A stretch of DNA of 64,000 bases from the NCBI GenBank assembly GCA_030440445.1, contig CP098528.1, positions 3,286,001-3,350,000 of the forward strand. The letters run 5' to 3'. Shown here in pieces: positions 46,980-57,188 of this stretch (positions are counted from its first letter, which is position 1; every line of letters starts with the position of its first letter). Below the pieces are notes generated by a model. That model had not been told where the DNA came from and searched no databases. It worked only from the letters and a program-made list of their open reading frames with translations. Made by a program: the position numbers and the translations under genes. This stretch comes from Halomonas sp. KG2. Lineage in GTDB: Bacteria; Pseudomonadota; Gammaproteobacteria; Pseudomonadales; Halomonadaceae.

Positions 46980-47951
46980 TTAGCTCTCGAAAATAGCGTT
47001 AAGGGAAAGGCCCTGTTTTTCCAATGAGCGGCGCAGTTTCTTTAGTGCTTCTACTTGAATTTGCCTAACACGTTCGCGAGTTAAGCCAATTTCTGCACCA
47101 ACTTCTTCCAACGTAGCGGACTCATGGCCTCGCAAACCAAAGCGGCGTACAACCACCTCTCGCTGCTTATCACTTAGCTCATCCAACCAGTGGTCTACGT
47201 GCTCACGCACATCGCCATCCACTAAGCATGCTTCCGGCCCTAGCACATCGTCGTCGGTTAACGTGTCGATTAACGGCTTATCGCTTTCGCCACCCATTGG
47301 GTAATCTACCGAGGAGACGCGTTCATTAAGCCCAAGCATCTTCTTAACCGTTTCTACTGGCTTGTCGAGATGATCGGCGATCTCTTCTGCAGTGGCTTCA
47401 TGATCAAGCTTTTGGGTCAGTTCCCGCGCGGCACGCAGGTAAATATTTAGCTCTTTAACCACATGGATCGGCAAACGAATGGTGCGCGTTTGATTCATTA
47501 ACGCACGCTCAATGGTTTGTCGAATCCACCACGTGGCATAGGTAGAAAAGCGGAACCCTCGCTCAGGATCAAACTTTTCCACCGCCCGGATTAGCCCAAG
47601 GTTACCCTCCTCAATCAAATCAAGCAGCGTAAGCCCTCGATTAAGATAGCGCCTGGCAATTTTAACAACCAGGCGAAGGTTAGACTCGATCATCCTTGAC
47701 CGTCCAAGCGGGTCACCTTTACGCGCTAAACGGCCATAGTAGACTTCTTCTTCCGGCGTTAATAACGGCGAAAAACCAATTTCATTGAGATAGATTTGTG
47801 TCGCATCCAAGCTTTGAGTCGATTGACGCTCATCACGGCTCAACGCTTTTTCAAAGGCGTCTTCCTCCGCGGAAACATCATCGACACTATCCAGCGCCTC
47901 TTCAACAGCGTCCAGGTCAACCTCCTGTAGATCCTTCTCCAGCATACTCAT
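46980..47951 (-). CDS. rpoS: Stationary-phase sigma factor RpoS (sigma-38)
   Basis: General stress sigma factor of about 323 residues. It has a short N-terminal acidic region in place of region 1.1, region 1.2 '[22 protein letters not shown]' (landmark), region 2 '[21 protein letters not shown]' and '[20 protein letters not shown]' (key blocks), and region 4.2 '[20 protein letters not shown]'. The Glu in 'IEEGN', where RpoD has Gln, is typical of RpoS. The frame runs to 48020, but the GGGGGA site supports ATG 47951 (or 47945). The gene lies after nlpD, inside which the main rpoS promoter sits in E. coli. Confidence 0.97.
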   Translation of the reverse strand: MSMLEKDLQEVDLDAVEEALDSVDDVSAEEDAFEKALSRDERQSTQSLDATQIYLNEIGFSPLLTPEEEVYYGRLARKGDPLGRSRMIESNLRLVVKIARRYLNRGLTLLDLIEEGNLGLIRAVEKFDPERGFRFSTYATWWIRQTIERALMNQTRTIRLPIHVVKELNIYLRAARELTQKLDHEATAEEIADHLDKPVETVKKMLGLNERVSSVDYPMGGESDKPLIDTLTDDDVLGPEACLVDGDVREHVDHWLDELSDKQREVVVRRFGLRGHESATLEEVGAEIGLTRERVRQIQVEALKKLRRSLEKQGLSLNAIFES

Positions 47952-48105
47952 GGTAGCATCCCCCGTTATTTCGCCTAACCGCCATTTAGAAAGGTAAAGG
48001 TGGCCGCACTCCCTGTGCACTTACACCATTTTTGTTATATGACGCCCTAACTCTAGCTATTCGGGTACCCCAAGCACACCAACTGAAAGGTTCGCTTGGC
48101 AATGA

Positions 48106-49203
48106 TTAACGGGACGGCAGATAGTCCAAGGGATTTTGAGGCTGCCCATCACGGCGTACTTCAAAGTGCAGTTTGACGCTGTCTGCATCGCTATCCCCCA
48201 TCGTGGCAATCACTTCTCCCGCTTCAACGACATCATTTTCTTTAACGCTTAAGCTATCATTATGCGCGTAAGCACTCAGATACTGATCGTTGTGTTTGAG
48301 TAGTATTAAGTTACCGTAACCCCGAACGCCGCTACCCGCATAGACAACGATACCAGGGCCTGCCGCCTTGACAGGTTGCCCCTTTTGACCGTCGATATCA
48401 ATCCCAGCGGTGATAGAGCCCCCCTGGCCAAACTCTCCGGTTACCTGGCCTGTTGTTGGCCATTGCCAGTTAATATTATCAACAGGTGTAAACGTGCGTG
48501 AGGAGCGGTCAACGCGAGCGGTTTGGCTCGGCTGCTCAGCCTCAGCAGGCGGCGTAGTCGCTGCTGGCTCAGGCTCTGGAGCTGGTTCAGGCTTGGGCTC
48601 TGGCTTAGGTTCAGGCGTTGGTTCCGGCTCACTCGTAGGCTCTGGCTGAGACGCCTCAACAGTAGACGTCGCCTCGGTGTTAGCGGCACTTGCGCTATCA
48701 GCCACTTGCTGCGCGGCGGCCACCGACGCTTGCTCAGCAGCTTGCTCAGCACGTTCCGCCCGCTCAGCCGTTAAACGCTGGTTACGCTCAATCGCACTCT
48801 CATCGGGCAGCAACCAATCTAGCTGCTGATCGTTGCTGGCCACGGAAGTCGCTTGAGGATTCAGTCCTGTTGCAACAGCGCCCGACGCAGGGCGCTCTGG
48901 GGCAGAGGAGCCTGCTGACGGGTTACTTGATGCCGCCGCTCCTTCACGCAGCGCAATGGTTTGGCCTGGGTAAATTTGATAAGGCGCATCAATATTGTTG
49001 ATTTGCGCCAACTGGCGATAATCAAGATTGTGCTGCCATGCGATGCCATAAAGGGTATCGCCTGTTTTAACAGTATATTGAGGTGAGTCTGCTACCGCGC
49101 GGCGCGCTTCACTTAAATCACGCACTTGTGGGGTGTTTTGCTGCTGATTGGCGCAGCCGCTGACCGCTAACGCCAATACTGACATGATGAAAACCTTACG
49201 CAT
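48106..49203 (-). CDS. nlpD: NlpD murein hydrolase activator lipoprotein
   Basis: Envelope lipoprotein of about 365 residues that activates a cell-division amidase (AmiC in E. coli). Lipobox 'LALAVSGC' near residue 17, LysM domain ('YTVKTGDTLYGIAWQHNLDY') at about 43-90, then a long Ala/Glu/Pro linker with a (Pro-Glu/Lys) repeat, and a C-terminal M23/LytM domain (about 250-365). Zinc ligands are partly missing: the first motif reads 'ITAGIDIDGQ' without the usual His, while 'KLHFEVRRDG' is kept, so it should be a regulator rather than a peptidase. The frame reaches 49224, but GGAG favours ATG 49203. Confidence 0.94.
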   Translation of the reverse strand: MRKVFIMSVLALAVSGCANQQQNTPQVRDLSEARRAVADSPQYTVKTGDTLYGIAWQHNLDYRQLAQINNIDAPYQIYPGQTIALREGAAASSNPSAGSSAPERPASGAVATGLNPQATSVASNDQQLDWLLPDESAIERNQRLTAERAERAEQAAEQASVAAAQQVADSASAANTEATSTVEASQPEPTSEPEPTPEPKPEPKPEPAPEPEPAATTPPAEAEQPSQTARVDRSSRTFTPVDNINWQWPTTGQVTGEFGQGGSITAGIDIDGQKGQPVKAAGPGIVVYAGSGVRGYGNLILLKHNDQYLSAYAHNDSLSVKENDVVEAGEVIATMGDSDADSVKLHFEVRRDGQPQNPLDYLPSR

Positions 49204-49210
49204 GGAAACC

Positions 49211-50182
49211 CTACTCCTTTTCAACGTCGCGCGCGTTTCCTATTGATCTATGTCCGGCATAGTGCACTGCGCGACGGTTTAATAACACCACCAATAGTGC
49301 GCCAACCACCATTAGTGCCACAACGCCTACCGTTTGTGCAGATGCACCAGACAATACCGCATAGTCACTAGGCAACAGATAACGATGAGCCAACGGGATC
49401 ATTTGCCCATCAGGGCCAAGCTGATAACTTACCAGCTCTTTCCACGGCCATAACACGGGTAACGAGCCAACAATAAACCCGAGCAAAAGCTGTAGCGTAG
49501 AATCATGATGGCGACGCAGAAGCCACGACAGTAGTCGCGAGAATAACGCCAAACCAACAACACATCCCATGCCAAAGAGTATGATAATACCGATATCAAA
49601 GCTTCGAATAGCCCCTAAAATGGTGCCATAAAGTCCCATCGTAAGCAGCAAGAAGCTACCAGACACCCCTGGCAACAGCATGGCACTAATAGCAATACAG
49701 CCAGCTACCATGACTACCAGAGCTTCATTACCAATAAGTAACACCAGCGGCATCATACCTGGCAGCGACTTAGCCAACAGCAGCCCGCCAACCATTGGCA
49801 ATAAATACCAAAATTTCCAACCTCTTCCCGCCTTGGCTACAACATACCCCGACGCGGCTACCAAACCGAAGAAAAACCCTTCAATCAGCAGCGGGTGCGC
49901 TTCCATTAGCCAAAGCGCAACATGAGCCACACTGAAAAGGCTAACCGCAACGCCAAGTAGCAGCGGCACTAAAAAGGCCAAATTCAAATGCTGAGCCAGC
50001 GCTAGCCAACCACCACGACGCCAAGCGATGAAGGCGCCGGGGCCAAACTGTTTGATGGTATTAATGAGTTCCTCATAAATACCGGTAATAAATGCGATCG
50101 TTCCACCTGAAACACCGGGCACCGCATCGGCTGCCCCCATCCCTGCGCCTTTTAAAAACAGCTCTACAAATCGACGCTTCAA
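49211..50182 (-). CDS. DUF368 membrane protein (undecaprenyl-phosphate translocase family)
   Basis: Inner-membrane protein of 323 residues with eight or more helices. The N-terminal 'GAGMGAADAVPGVSGGTIAF' and the internal repeat 'AISAMLLPGVSGSFLLLTMG' are the DUF368 hallmarks, the two matching re-entrant-like halves. DUF368 proteins (PopT) were identified as flippases that recycle undecaprenyl phosphate across the membrane for cell-wall and polysaccharide synthesis. The gene lies between pcm (4-base overlap) and nlpD (7-base gap) in what is usually an uninterrupted surE-pcm-nlpD-rpoS order, so it is co-transcribed with them. Confidence 0.9.
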   Translation of the reverse strand: MKRRFVELFLKGAGMGAADAVPGVSGGTIAFITGIYEELINTIKQFGPGAFIAWRRGGWLALAQHLNLAFLVPLLLGVAVSLFSVAHVALWLMEAHPLLIEGFFFGLVAASGYVVAKAGRGWKFWYLLPMVGGLLLAKSLPGMMPLVLLIGNEALVVMVAGCIAISAMLLPGVSGSFLLLTMGLYGTILGAIRSFDIGIIILFGMGCVVGLALFSRLLSWLLRRHHDSTLQLLLGFIVGSLPVLWPWKELVSYQLGPDGQMIPLAHRYLLPSDYAVLSGASAQTVGVVALMVVGALLVVLLNRRAVHYAGHRSIGNARDVEKE

Positions 50183-50856
50183 TCCACCACTCCTTGCAAT
50201 AGAGGTACAAAACGTACGGGTTCGAGCCGACGCTTTTCAAAGGCACTACCAATGCGTTTTATTTGGGTGAGCCATTGGCTACCGTCTGGCTCTTCCAATG
50301 GAGCAATGAGTACACCATCATGGCTAAGCTGCTCCAATAAAGCTTCTGGCAGCGTTTGAGCACAAGCGGTTAACAAAATCACATCAAAAGGCGCAGCTTC
50401 TTGCCACCCCTCACCACCATCAGCCACTGCCAGCGTCGCTGGGGCATCAAGCCGCCAAAGCCGCTCTGCAGCGCGTTGATGTAATGCATAAATGCGTTCG
50501 ACCGAGTAAAGCATTGGCACCAGCCGGGACAGTATCAGCGTTTGATACCCCGAACCGGTCCCCACTTCAAGCACACGCTTTGGATTAGCCCGCAGCACCA
50601 GCTCGGTCATGCGCGCAACCGTCAATGGTTGCGAGAGTGTCTGACCAAAACCGATAGGCAGCGCGGTGTCTTCATACGCACGATGCGCCAGCGCTTCATC
50701 AACGAACAAGTGCCTTGGCTCAACTGCCATAATATCGAGCACCCGTGCGTCTTGAATACCCTGCTGCTCAAGCCGCTCTACCATGCGATCTCGAGTCCGC
50801 TGAGAGGTCATGCCTCGTCCGCGCAGTTCGTTGGGCGAAAGCTCAGGCAAAAGCAT
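50179..50856 (-). CDS. pcm: Protein-L-isoaspartate O-methyltransferase
   Basis: SAM-dependent repair enzyme of 225 residues that methylates isoaspartyl residues in aged proteins. Family blocks are '[19 protein letters not shown]', '[20 protein letters not shown]' and the SAM motif '[16 protein letters not shown]'; '[18 protein letters not shown]' follows. The frame overlaps surE by 14 bases with AGGA before the ATG at 50856; a start 15 codons later ('[10 protein letters not shown]') matches many homologues and is possible. Confidence 0.93.
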   Translation of the reverse strand: MLLPELSPNELRGRGMTSQRTRDRMVERLEQQGIQDARVLDIMAVEPRHLFVDEALAHRAYEDTALPIGFGQTLSQPLTVARMTELVLRANPKRVLEVGTGSGYQTLILSRLVPMLYSVERIYALHQRAAERLWRLDAPATLAVADGGEGWQEAAPFDVILLTACAQTLPEALLEQLSHDGVLIAPLEEPDGSQWLTQIKRIGSAFEKRRLEPVRFVPLLQGVVD

Positions 50857-51589
50857 CCAACCAGTCCTGCACGTCGCTGCGCGCGGGATGGCGCGTTAAG
50901 TCAGTTTGTAGTGGAGTAATTGATACATAACCTGCTTCGATAGCAGAGAAGTCGGTATCTTCACCATCATCGGCGTTAGCCGCAACTGGTGCTATCCAGA
51001 AGCGCGTACGACCACGCGGATCTTTTACGGGAACAGGTTTCTCTGCTGGTCCGCGGTAGCCTAAGCGGGTCACTCTGACGCCTTTAATTTCTTCCCACGG
51101 AACATCTGGCACGTTGACATTCAAGAGTGTGCGGGGTGGCAGCGATAGCTGATCGGCAGCACCGATTAAGCTGGCCGCCACTTTCGCTGCCGTCGCGAAA
51201 TAGCGCTCACCACACAGCGACATGGCAATGGCAGTCATACCCAAATTGCGCCCTTCCATGGCAGCCGCCACAGTGCCTGAATAGAGTACGTCATCGCCAA
51301 GGTTGCTGCCGTGATTAATCCCCGAAATCACCAAGTCAGGACGCTCATCCCAGACGCCGTTCACGCCCAGATAAACACAGTCGGCAGGCGTACCGTCTAC
51401 GCTATAAAAGCCATTATCTAACGCGGTTAAAGAAAGCGGACGAGAAAGCGTCAGCGAGTTACTGGCGCCGCTGCGGTCTCGATCGGGAGCAACCACACGT
51501 AAATTCGCATGGGCGACTAGCGCATCATGAAGTGCCCGCAAGCCCGGTGCATGGACACCATCGTCATTGGAAAGCAGCAGTCGCCGCAT
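50843..51589 (-). CDS. surE: 5'/3'-nucleotidase SurE
   Basis: Metal-dependent survival phosphatase of 248 residues acting on nucleoside monophosphates and short polyphosphate. It begins '[20 protein letters not shown]' with the metal-binding Asp-Asp pair; '[16 protein letters not shown]', '[11 protein letters not shown]' and '[21 protein letters not shown]' (landmark) complete the active site. It is followed by pcm with a 14-base overlap, the standard order. Confidence 0.96.
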   Translation of the reverse strand: MRRLLLSNDDGVHAPGLRALHDALVAHANLRVVAPDRDRSGASNSLTLSRPLSLTALDNGFYSVDGTPADCVYLGVNGVWDERPDLVISGINHGSNLGDDVLYSGTVAAAMEGRNLGMTAIAMSLCGERYFATAAKVAASLIGAADQLSLPPRTLLNVNVPDVPWEEIKGVRVTRLGYRGPAEKPVPVKDPRGRTRFWIAPVAANADDGEDTDFSAIEAGYVSITPLQTDLTRHPARSDVQDWLDAFA

Positions 51590-51639
51590 TAACGTCTCCT
51601 TTATGGATGCCTAGCAAAGATAAGCGCACGTTGAGCGCA

Positions 51640-52680
51640 TTAAGCAAAATCCGGATGAGCAATTAACTCACTCACCACCGCCGTGGCAAAACTTCCCCGA
51701 GGTAAGGCAAATGAGAGTACCACGGCATTAGGTAATATCTCGATACTAGGCGAAATTAACCTTGCTCGCAGCGCCCGATGGGAGCGTTTCACAGCGCTTT
51801 TCACCAATCCCTCGCACAGCATTGGATGGCACGCTAACAGCCGTTTTTCGTAGTCTGCCACTTGATATTCGGCGAGTTCCCCGACGCCCCACAGGGCACC
51901 GGTTGGATGAATATCAAGCGCAGCAGCACGACCGATCAAGTCGTCGTCAACGGCATCAACGGTAAACACACTGTGCGTGCCATCCAGCATCAGCATATCG
52001 CCCGCTAGCGGCTGGCACCACGTTCCATCCGTCAAACGCTCGCTCAGCAACTCGTTAAACAAGAAACTACGCGCCGTGGAAAGCATCATGCCCTGGCGAT
52101 CATCTCGCTTGCGCCAACCTTTCGCTAGAAGAGCTTCTGCACGCTGTAAATTCCGCCCTTCAGGCCCAAAACGCTGGGGTCCGAAATAGTTAGGCACACC
52201 GTGGCGACAAAGCGCCTCCCAGCGGTCAAAAAAATTCGGATGTTGAACCGCTTCGCCACTCAGCCGCAACGTAAAGTGGTTCGTGCTATGGACACCGCGC
52301 TTTAGCTTTCGGGGATGCCTTGCCTGGGCCAACACCGTAATACCCACTGCCGCTAATGATTCGCTCAAATCACTTGGCGCCTCGCGTCCGGGCAAATGCA
52401 CGCTTAACCACTGCCGCGTTACTGCGACACGATCCTTCATCCCGGAGTAGCCCACATCTCGAAGTGTGACACCACAAAGGCGGCTGACGCTTTTTACCAC
52501 ATCTAACGTGGTTTGATGGCGCTTTTCAAGACGTAACCACAGGTGCTCACCATGATTTTCAGGCGTAAAGTCCAGCTGCTCGTCGACGACAAAATCTTCT
52601 GGCTGAACGCGATAGCAACCTGGGCTAGGGGCACCGAACTCAGCATCTAAGCAGCGCTGCCAAGCGGGTAAATTAAGCAT
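51640..52680 (-). CDS. truD: tRNA pseudouridine(13) synthase
   Basis: Pseudouridine synthase of 346 residues acting on U13 of tRNA-Glu. It has '[20 protein letters not shown]' (shortened), '[19 protein letters not shown]' with the catalytic Asp in 'GMKDR', 'NHFTLRLSG' and '[18 protein letters not shown]', all TruD signatures. A TRUD-insertion domain lies in the middle (about 155-300). It starts 8 bases inside ispF. Confidence 0.96.
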   Translation of the reverse strand: MLNLPAWQRCLDAEFGAPSPGCYRVQPEDFVVDEQLDFTPENHGEHLWLRLEKRHQTTLDVVKSVSRLCGVTLRDVGYSGMKDRVAVTRQWLSVHLPGREAPSDLSESLAAVGITVLAQARHPRKLKRGVHSTNHFTLRLSGEAVQHPNFFDRWEALCRHGVPNYFGPQRFGPEGRNLQRAEALLAKGWRKRDDRQGMMLSTARSFLFNELLSERLTDGTWCQPLAGDMLMLDGTHSVFTVDAVDDDLIGRAAALDIHPTGALWGVGELAEYQVADYEKRLLACHPMLCEGLVKSAVKRSHRALRARLISPSIEILPNAVVLSFALPRGSFATAVVSELIAHPDFA

Positions 52681-53161
52681 TTAACGCCTCTTGGTGTTCA
52701 ATCAACACCACTGCCTCAGCGGCGATACCCTCGCCTCGTCCGGTAAACCCAAGCCGTTCAGTCGTCGTGGCTTTAACATTGACCTGCCCAAGGCTAATAC
52801 CTAAATCTTCAGCGATGACAGCGCGCATCGTATCAATATGCGGCGCCATTTTAGGCGCCTGCGCCATTAACGTGGCATCCAGGTTAACCACACAAAAGCC
52901 CTCTGCGTGAACCAGTTGAACCACGTGGCGCAATAAATGGCGACTATCTGCGCCAGCCCATGCTGGGTCGGTATCGGGGAAATGCCGCCCGATATCACCG
53001 AGCGCACAGGCACCCAGCAGTGCGTCACTGATAGCATGCAGCAACACATCGCCATCCGAGTGGGCAACAAAACCATGTTCGAAAGGCAGCTTAACGCCAC
53101 CAATCATCAAATGGTCGCCAACGCCAAATCGGTGCACGTCAAATCCGTGGCCAATTCGCAT
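52673..53161 (-). CDS. ispF: 2-C-methyl-D-erythritol 2,4-cyclodiphosphate synthase
   Basis: MEP-pathway enzyme of 162 residues. '[13 protein letters not shown]' has the zinc ligands Asp and His; '[20 protein letters not shown]', '[20 protein letters not shown]' and '[20 protein letters not shown]' are the family blocks. The frame begins two codons earlier (53167), but GGAG lies 6 bases before the ATG at 53161, which overlaps the ispD stop (TAATG). It acts two steps after IspD; ispE is elsewhere. Confidence 0.97.
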   Translation of the reverse strand: MRIGHGFDVHRFGVGDHLMIGGVKLPFEHGFVAHSDGDVLLHAISDALLGACALGDIGRHFPDTDPAWAGADSRHLLRHVVQLVHAEGFCVVNLDATLMAQAPKMAPHIDTMRAVIAEDLGISLGQVNVKATTTERLGFTGRGEGIAAEAVVLIEHQEALNA

Positions 53162-53877
53162 TAACAACTCCTTTCAGATTCAGAGGATTGGGCTACTTGC
53201 GACGCCATGATAGCGGTAGCAAGGGCAAGGTCATCAGGATGAGTGATCTTGAGATTATCACGACGCCCACTAACCAGCTTGGGTGCCTGACCAAGCGCTT
53301 CAACAGCCGAGGCTTCATCCGTGACCACACAGTGATTAGCGACAGCGTATTCAAGGGCGCGCCGCAAAAGCGCATAACGAAAAGCTTGGGGTGTTAACGC
53401 ATGCCACAGCCGATCCCGAGGCTCTGTCACGGCGCTTAATTGTTCGGCATTGGCCCGTTTCATGGTGTCAGCAACCGGCATTGCCAAGAGTGCGCCACTT
53501 GGGTGCTGCTGAGCAGCGTCATAAAGCGCCAGCAAATCAGATGATGTAATGCAGGGGCGCGCGACGTCATGCACCATCACCATATCTTTGTCTTGCGCTT
53601 TTATAGCGTGCAGCGCATTTAAAACGCTATCCATTCGCTCCGCACCACCCGCCACTCGTTGCCACTGGGGAAATGGCACCCATTCAGGTTTGAACCAATG
53701 ATCATCACTATCCAGGCACAGCACAAGATGCGCAGTAGGGAAGGCTCGGTGTAGTCGACTAAGTGTATGGGCAAGAATGGGCTTTTCGCCTAGTGGCAGA
53801 TACTGCTTAGGCTTATCAGCGCCCATTCGCTTACCTTGCCCTGCGGCGGGCACGATTAGCCACAACGAGTGACTCAT
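53161..53877 (-). CDS. ispD: 2-C-methyl-D-erythritol 4-phosphate cytidylyltransferase
   Basis: MEP-pathway enzyme of 238 residues that makes CDP-methylerythritol. The CTP-binding signature is '[20 protein letters not shown]'; '[13 protein letters not shown]', '[11 protein letters not shown]', '[10 protein letters not shown]' and '[12 protein letters not shown]' follow in the expected order. It is coupled to ispF (1-base overlap) and to ftsB (4-base overlap). Confidence 0.97.
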   Translation of the reverse strand: MSHSLWLIVPAAGQGKRMGADKPKQYLPLGEKPILAHTLSRLHRAFPTAHLVLCLDSDDHWFKPEWVPFPQWQRVAGGAERMDSVLNALHAIKAQDKDMVMVHDVARPCITSSDLLALYDAAQQHPSGALLAMPVADTMKRANAEQLSAVTEPRDRLWHALTPQAFRYALLRRALEYAVANHCVVTDEASAVEALGQAPKLVSGRRDNLKITHPDDLALATAIMASQVAQSSESERSC

Positions 53878-54230
53878 TCGTTTGTGTCCTCGCTAGGCAA
53901 GTTTGGCTGAGTCACTAGCCCCGCATTGATGCCCACTAGCTCTGCTTCAATGGCAACACCCGGCACCCAAAAGAACTGCTCATCGCTACGCACCATGCCC
54001 ATGTCACTACGCGCACGCTCTTCAATCGCATCCAGGCCGGTTTTTAGGTCGGTAACTTCAGCCGCTAACCGAGCATTGCGCTCTCGCATCGGCACATTGG
54101 CAGCCTCTTGAACGGCAACGCGCTCCTCTACCAGCTGCAAATCCTCCCAGCCACCATTACCTAGCCAAAGCTGGTATTGGAGAAGCCCCAATACAGCAAG
54201 CAGCGCAACCGTTAGCCATTTATGCATCAC
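53874..54230 (-). CDS. ftsB: Cell division protein FtsB
   Basis: Small bitopic membrane protein of 118 residues of the divisome, forming the FtsQLB complex. One membrane helix (about 4-21, 'WLTVALLAVLGLLQYQLWLG') is followed by a coiled coil with 'RNARLAAEVTDLKTGLDAIE' and the family tail 'ERARSDMGMVRSDEQFFWV'. The order ftsB-ispD-ispF is common in gammaproteobacteria; eno, often just upstream, is not here. Confidence 0.93.
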   Translation of the reverse strand: MMHKWLTVALLAVLGLLQYQLWLGNGGWEDLQLVEERVAVQEAANVPMRERNARLAAEVTDLKTGLDAIEERARSDMGMVRSDEQFFWVPGVAIEAELVGINAGLVTQPNLPSEDTNE

Positions 54231-54327
54231 CGCATCCCTTTGTTTAGGCCTGAACGAGGCGCATTATGCCATCATGGGCTATTTCCAGCGAGTCACGCTT
54301 TATATAGCTGGCTTTATAAGGCGATTT

Positions 54328-55476
54328 TCATTTGAACGGTAATGCGTCGGTCGCCGCCTCACGATAGGCGCTGATATGGGCCCCCTCTTCTTGACAGAAT
54401 TGCGCGACGCCGGCCGCTAGGCCTGGGTGTACAAGATAGTGCAGCGAACGTACCCGCTGGGGCGCAAAACCGCGCACCAGTTTGTGCTCTCCTTGAGTAC
54501 CGGGGTCGAACAAAGAGAGTCCCTTTTCCAGACAAAATTCAATGCCTTGGTAGTAGCAGGCTTCGAAATGAAGACAGTCGGCAACCACCTCGCTTCCCCA
54601 ATAGCGGCCGTATAAAGTGCTATCGCCACGAAAATAGAGAGCCGCGGCAACAGGCTGGCCGTTCAACAGCGCCTGAACCAATACAAGCGCTTCAGGCATC
54701 GAATGCCGTAATCGCTCGAAAAAAACGTCATTTAAGTAGGGAGGCCGTCCCCGCTCGTGGTATGTGATCGTGTAGCAGCGAAAGAAGTGCGCCATTGCTT
54801 CTTGTGTAATCGCCTCGCCCTCTAAACGCCGTAGCGTAAAACCTTGCTCGGCGACCAAGCGACGCTCACGTTTAATCATTTTGCGACGCTTCGATGTAAG
54901 GCTCGCCAGGAAGCCCTCAAAATCACCAAAGGTGCGATCTCGCCACTGGAACTGAACGCCTTCTCGGGCAATTAACGCTGGAAACTGGCGCTGCCAGGCA
55001 TCCACTTCGTCATCTTGTGCAAACAGGAGGTGCCAACTCGATAACGCTTGTTCTTCACAGTGAGTTTGCCACGTCGCTGCTAATAACCCGCGAACATCCT
55101 CCGCGTTGGCATCATCGGCAATTAAAGTACGCGTACCAGGCACCGGGGTAAACGGAATGGCACTTAATGCCTTGGGGTAATAATGGCCGCCTGCTCGCTC
55201 CAGTGCATCGGCCCATCCCCAATCAAACACATACTCACCGTAAGAGTGGTGTTTGCGATACATGGGCAACGCGCCCACTAAGCGGCTATCTTGCCATACG
55301 CACAGATGGCAAGGCTCCCAGCCGGTCGCCTCGCAGACAGAGCCACTGCTCTCTAATGCATGCAAAAACGCGTGTCGTAGGAAAGGCTGGTCGCTACTCA
55401 CCAGTGCGTCCCATTGGACGGCATCCACAGCGTCGATAGCGGGTAGCATAATGCATGACAGTGAGCGCGAAAGCAT
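54328..55476 (-). CDS. GNAT-like protein of the DUF482/COG3146 family
   Basis: Protein of 382 residues with an acetyltransferase-like fold. Characteristic stretches are 'GWEPCHLCVWQDSRLVGALP', 'SYGEYVFDWGWADALERAGG' and 'PFTPVPGTRTL' in the first half, and 'ALLNGQPVAAALYFRGDSTL' plus 'GRYWGSEVVADCLHFEACYY' in the second. COG3146 members resemble the FemAB/GNAT group and are sometimes called peptidogalycan biosynthesis proteins, but no reaction is proven. GGGAGG lies 5 bases before the ATG. Single gene, divergent from the aldehyde dehydrogenase. Confidence 0.85.
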   Translation of the reverse strand: MLSRSLSCIMLPAIDAVDAVQWDALVSSDQPFLRHAFLHALESSGSVCEATGWEPCHLCVWQDSRLVGALPMYRKHHSYGEYVFDWGWADALERAGGHYYPKALSAIPFTPVPGTRTLIADDANAEDVRGLLAATWQTHCEEQALSSWHLLFAQDDEVDAWQRQFPALIAREGVQFQWRDRTFGDFEGFLASLTSKRRKMIKRERRLVAEQGFTLRRLEGEAITQEAMAHFFRCYTITYHERGRPPYLNDVFFERLRHSMPEALVLVQALLNGQPVAAALYFRGDSTLYGRYWGSEVVADCLHFEACYYQGIEFCLEKGLSLFDPGTQGEHKLVRGFAPQRVRSLHYLVHPGLAAGVAQFCQEEGAHISAYREAATDALPFK

Positions 55477-55636
55477 GATGCCTCCCGAGGCATATCGTTT
55501 AAATGGTGAAAGTGTGACCTTACCACCAACCAGACTGTCAGTGCTTTTGTTGATGCTGTCATTTCTATTTAGTGTGAGGTATTCAAGTAGCAGGACAAAC
55601 GACTATTGTTATTAAGAATTAACTCAAGGAGCTGCC

Positions 55637-56992
55637 ATGAAACGCGATTTAATGCGCCTGTTGCACACTCAGCGTCATGCGTCTGGCCAAGCGCCCTTCC
55701 CCTCATTAAGGTTACGACGAGAGCGCTTAGCCCGCCTTGCACGAATGACTAAGCATCACCAGCGGGAGATTATCCAGGCCATTCAAACTGACTTCGGCAA
55801 GCGTAGTGAGACAGAAATACGCTTAGCGGAGATTAACGCGGTGCTGCATGCCATTCGTCATACACGGCGACACCTCTGGCATTGGATGCACCCATACGCT
55901 GCCAACATGCCATGGCGTTTATGGCCCGCCCGCGCCCGCATCGCTCCTCAGCCACTTGGCGTGGCTGGTATTATGTCGCCCTGGAACTACCCCTGGAGCT
56001 TAGCACTGATGCCCGCTATTGATGCTGTCGCAGCGGGCAATAGCGTCATGATCAAGCCCAGCGAGTACGCCCCCAATACCAGCGCCCTGCTGGCTAAGCT
56101 GGTACCGCAGTACTTTACCGATGAAGAAGTATGCGTTGTTGAAGGTGGCCCAGAGATAGCAAAAGCGTTTAGCGCACTACCTTTTGATCATCTGGTTTTC
56201 ACCGGCTCGACGGCGGTGGGCCGCCAAGTTGCACTTGCCGCTGCCGAGCAGTTAACCCCGGTGACGCTTGAACTGGGTGGAAAATCACCCGCTATCGTGG
56301 CGAGTGACGCTGATCTGGATCGTGCAGCCGCCTCAATTATATTTGGCAAGGGAATGAATGCCGGCCAGACCTGCATTGCGCCGGATTATGTGCTTGTAGA
56401 AAGCCGCCACCTGGAAGCCTTTATTCAGGCGCTAAGTCGAGCTATCGAACAGCAGCGCCCCAACGATAAAGAGGCCACAGGCTTTGTCAGCCCCCACCAT
56501 CAGCAGCGCAGTGAACGGCTGATAGCACAAGCGAGAGATCACGGCTGCCGCATCATCGATATCGGGCAACACGCACCAGCGCTCGTTATTGATCCAACCC
56601 AAAACCTTGAGCTGATGCAAGAGGAAATATTTGGCCGTGCACTACCGCTTATCAGCGTTAAAAACATCGACGACGCGATTACCTTTGTGAATACCAGGCC
56701 TCACCCACTGGCACTTTATGCCTTTACCGACGACAAAACACTTCAGGCAACTTTACGCCACACCACTCGCTCTGGTGCGCTGGTATTTAACGAAACGCTG
56801 CTTCATCACGCGGTTGCCTCGCTGCCCTTTGGTGGCGTTGGCGAAAGCGGCATGGGGGCTTATCACGGTCGCCATGGTTTTGAACGATTCAGCCATTTAC
56901 GAGGTGTTTTTTATCAATCAAAACGGGCCTCTAGCTCACTGATAAGGCCGCCTTATAAACGCTGGCTATTAAAATTACTCAGGATTGGCTAA
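55637..56992 (+). CDS. Coniferyl-type aldehyde dehydrogenase
   Basis: NAD(P)-dependent aldehyde dehydrogenase of 451 residues. The catalytic Glu is in 'PVTLELGGKSPAIV', the nucleotide-binding loop is 'VFTGSTAVGRQVA', and the catalytic Cys is in 'MNAGQTCIAPDYVL'. The C-terminal 'ASLPFGGVGESGMGAYHGRHGF' (landmark only) and the hydrophobic tail match the class that includes coniferyl aldehyde dehydrogenase and membrane-associated ALDH3. The true substrate could be any medium or aromatic aldehyde. AAGGAG precedes the ATG. A HexR-like regulator follows 196 bases later on the same strand. Confidence 0.9.
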   Translation: MKRDLMRLLHTQRHASGQAPFPSLRLRRERLARLARMTKHHQREIIQAIQTDFGKRSETEIRLAEINAVLHAIRHTRRHLWHWMHPYAANMPWRLWPARARIAPQPLGVAGIMSPWNYPWSLALMPAIDAVAAGNSVMIKPSEYAPNTSALLAKLVPQYFTDEEVCVVEGGPEIAKAFSALPFDHLVFTGSTAVGRQVALAAAEQLTPVTLELGGKSPAIVASDADLDRAAASIIFGKGMNAGQTCIAPDYVLVESRHLEAFIQALSRAIEQQRPNDKEATGFVSPHHQQRSERLIAQARDHGCRIIDIGQHAPALVIDPTQNLELMQEEIFGRALPLISVKNIDDAITFVNTRPHPLALYAFTDDKTLQATLRHTTRSGALVFNETLLHHAVASLPFGGVGESGMGAYHGRHGFERFSHLRGVFYQSKRASSSLIRPPYKRWLLKLLRIG

Positions 56993-57188
56993 AGCTGATT
57001 AATAACAGCCTACCATCGGTTCCGAAGCTCCTTTGCCCGGAGACTAAACGGGGCTAGGCAATCGTTTAGCGACGGAGTTTATTCCCCTAGCCGAAGCGAG
57101 TGGTGATATTCTTTTAGCCAACGCTTTTTTATTTGGTGCAACGAATTAGGCACCCAACGTGCAAAAAATATTGCCATGGAGGCTATTG

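Noticed and set aside
48520..48660. Pro-Glu/Lys repeat in nlpD as a variable microsatellite
   Set aside because: Such linkers are usual in NlpD and the codons vary between units, so there is no sign of recent slippage.
57000..57150. GGCTAG/CTAGCC pairs resembling a tRNA or structured RNA before the HexR-like gene
   Set aside because: The stem is only about six bases, there is no T-loop or anticodon arm, and no CCA end.
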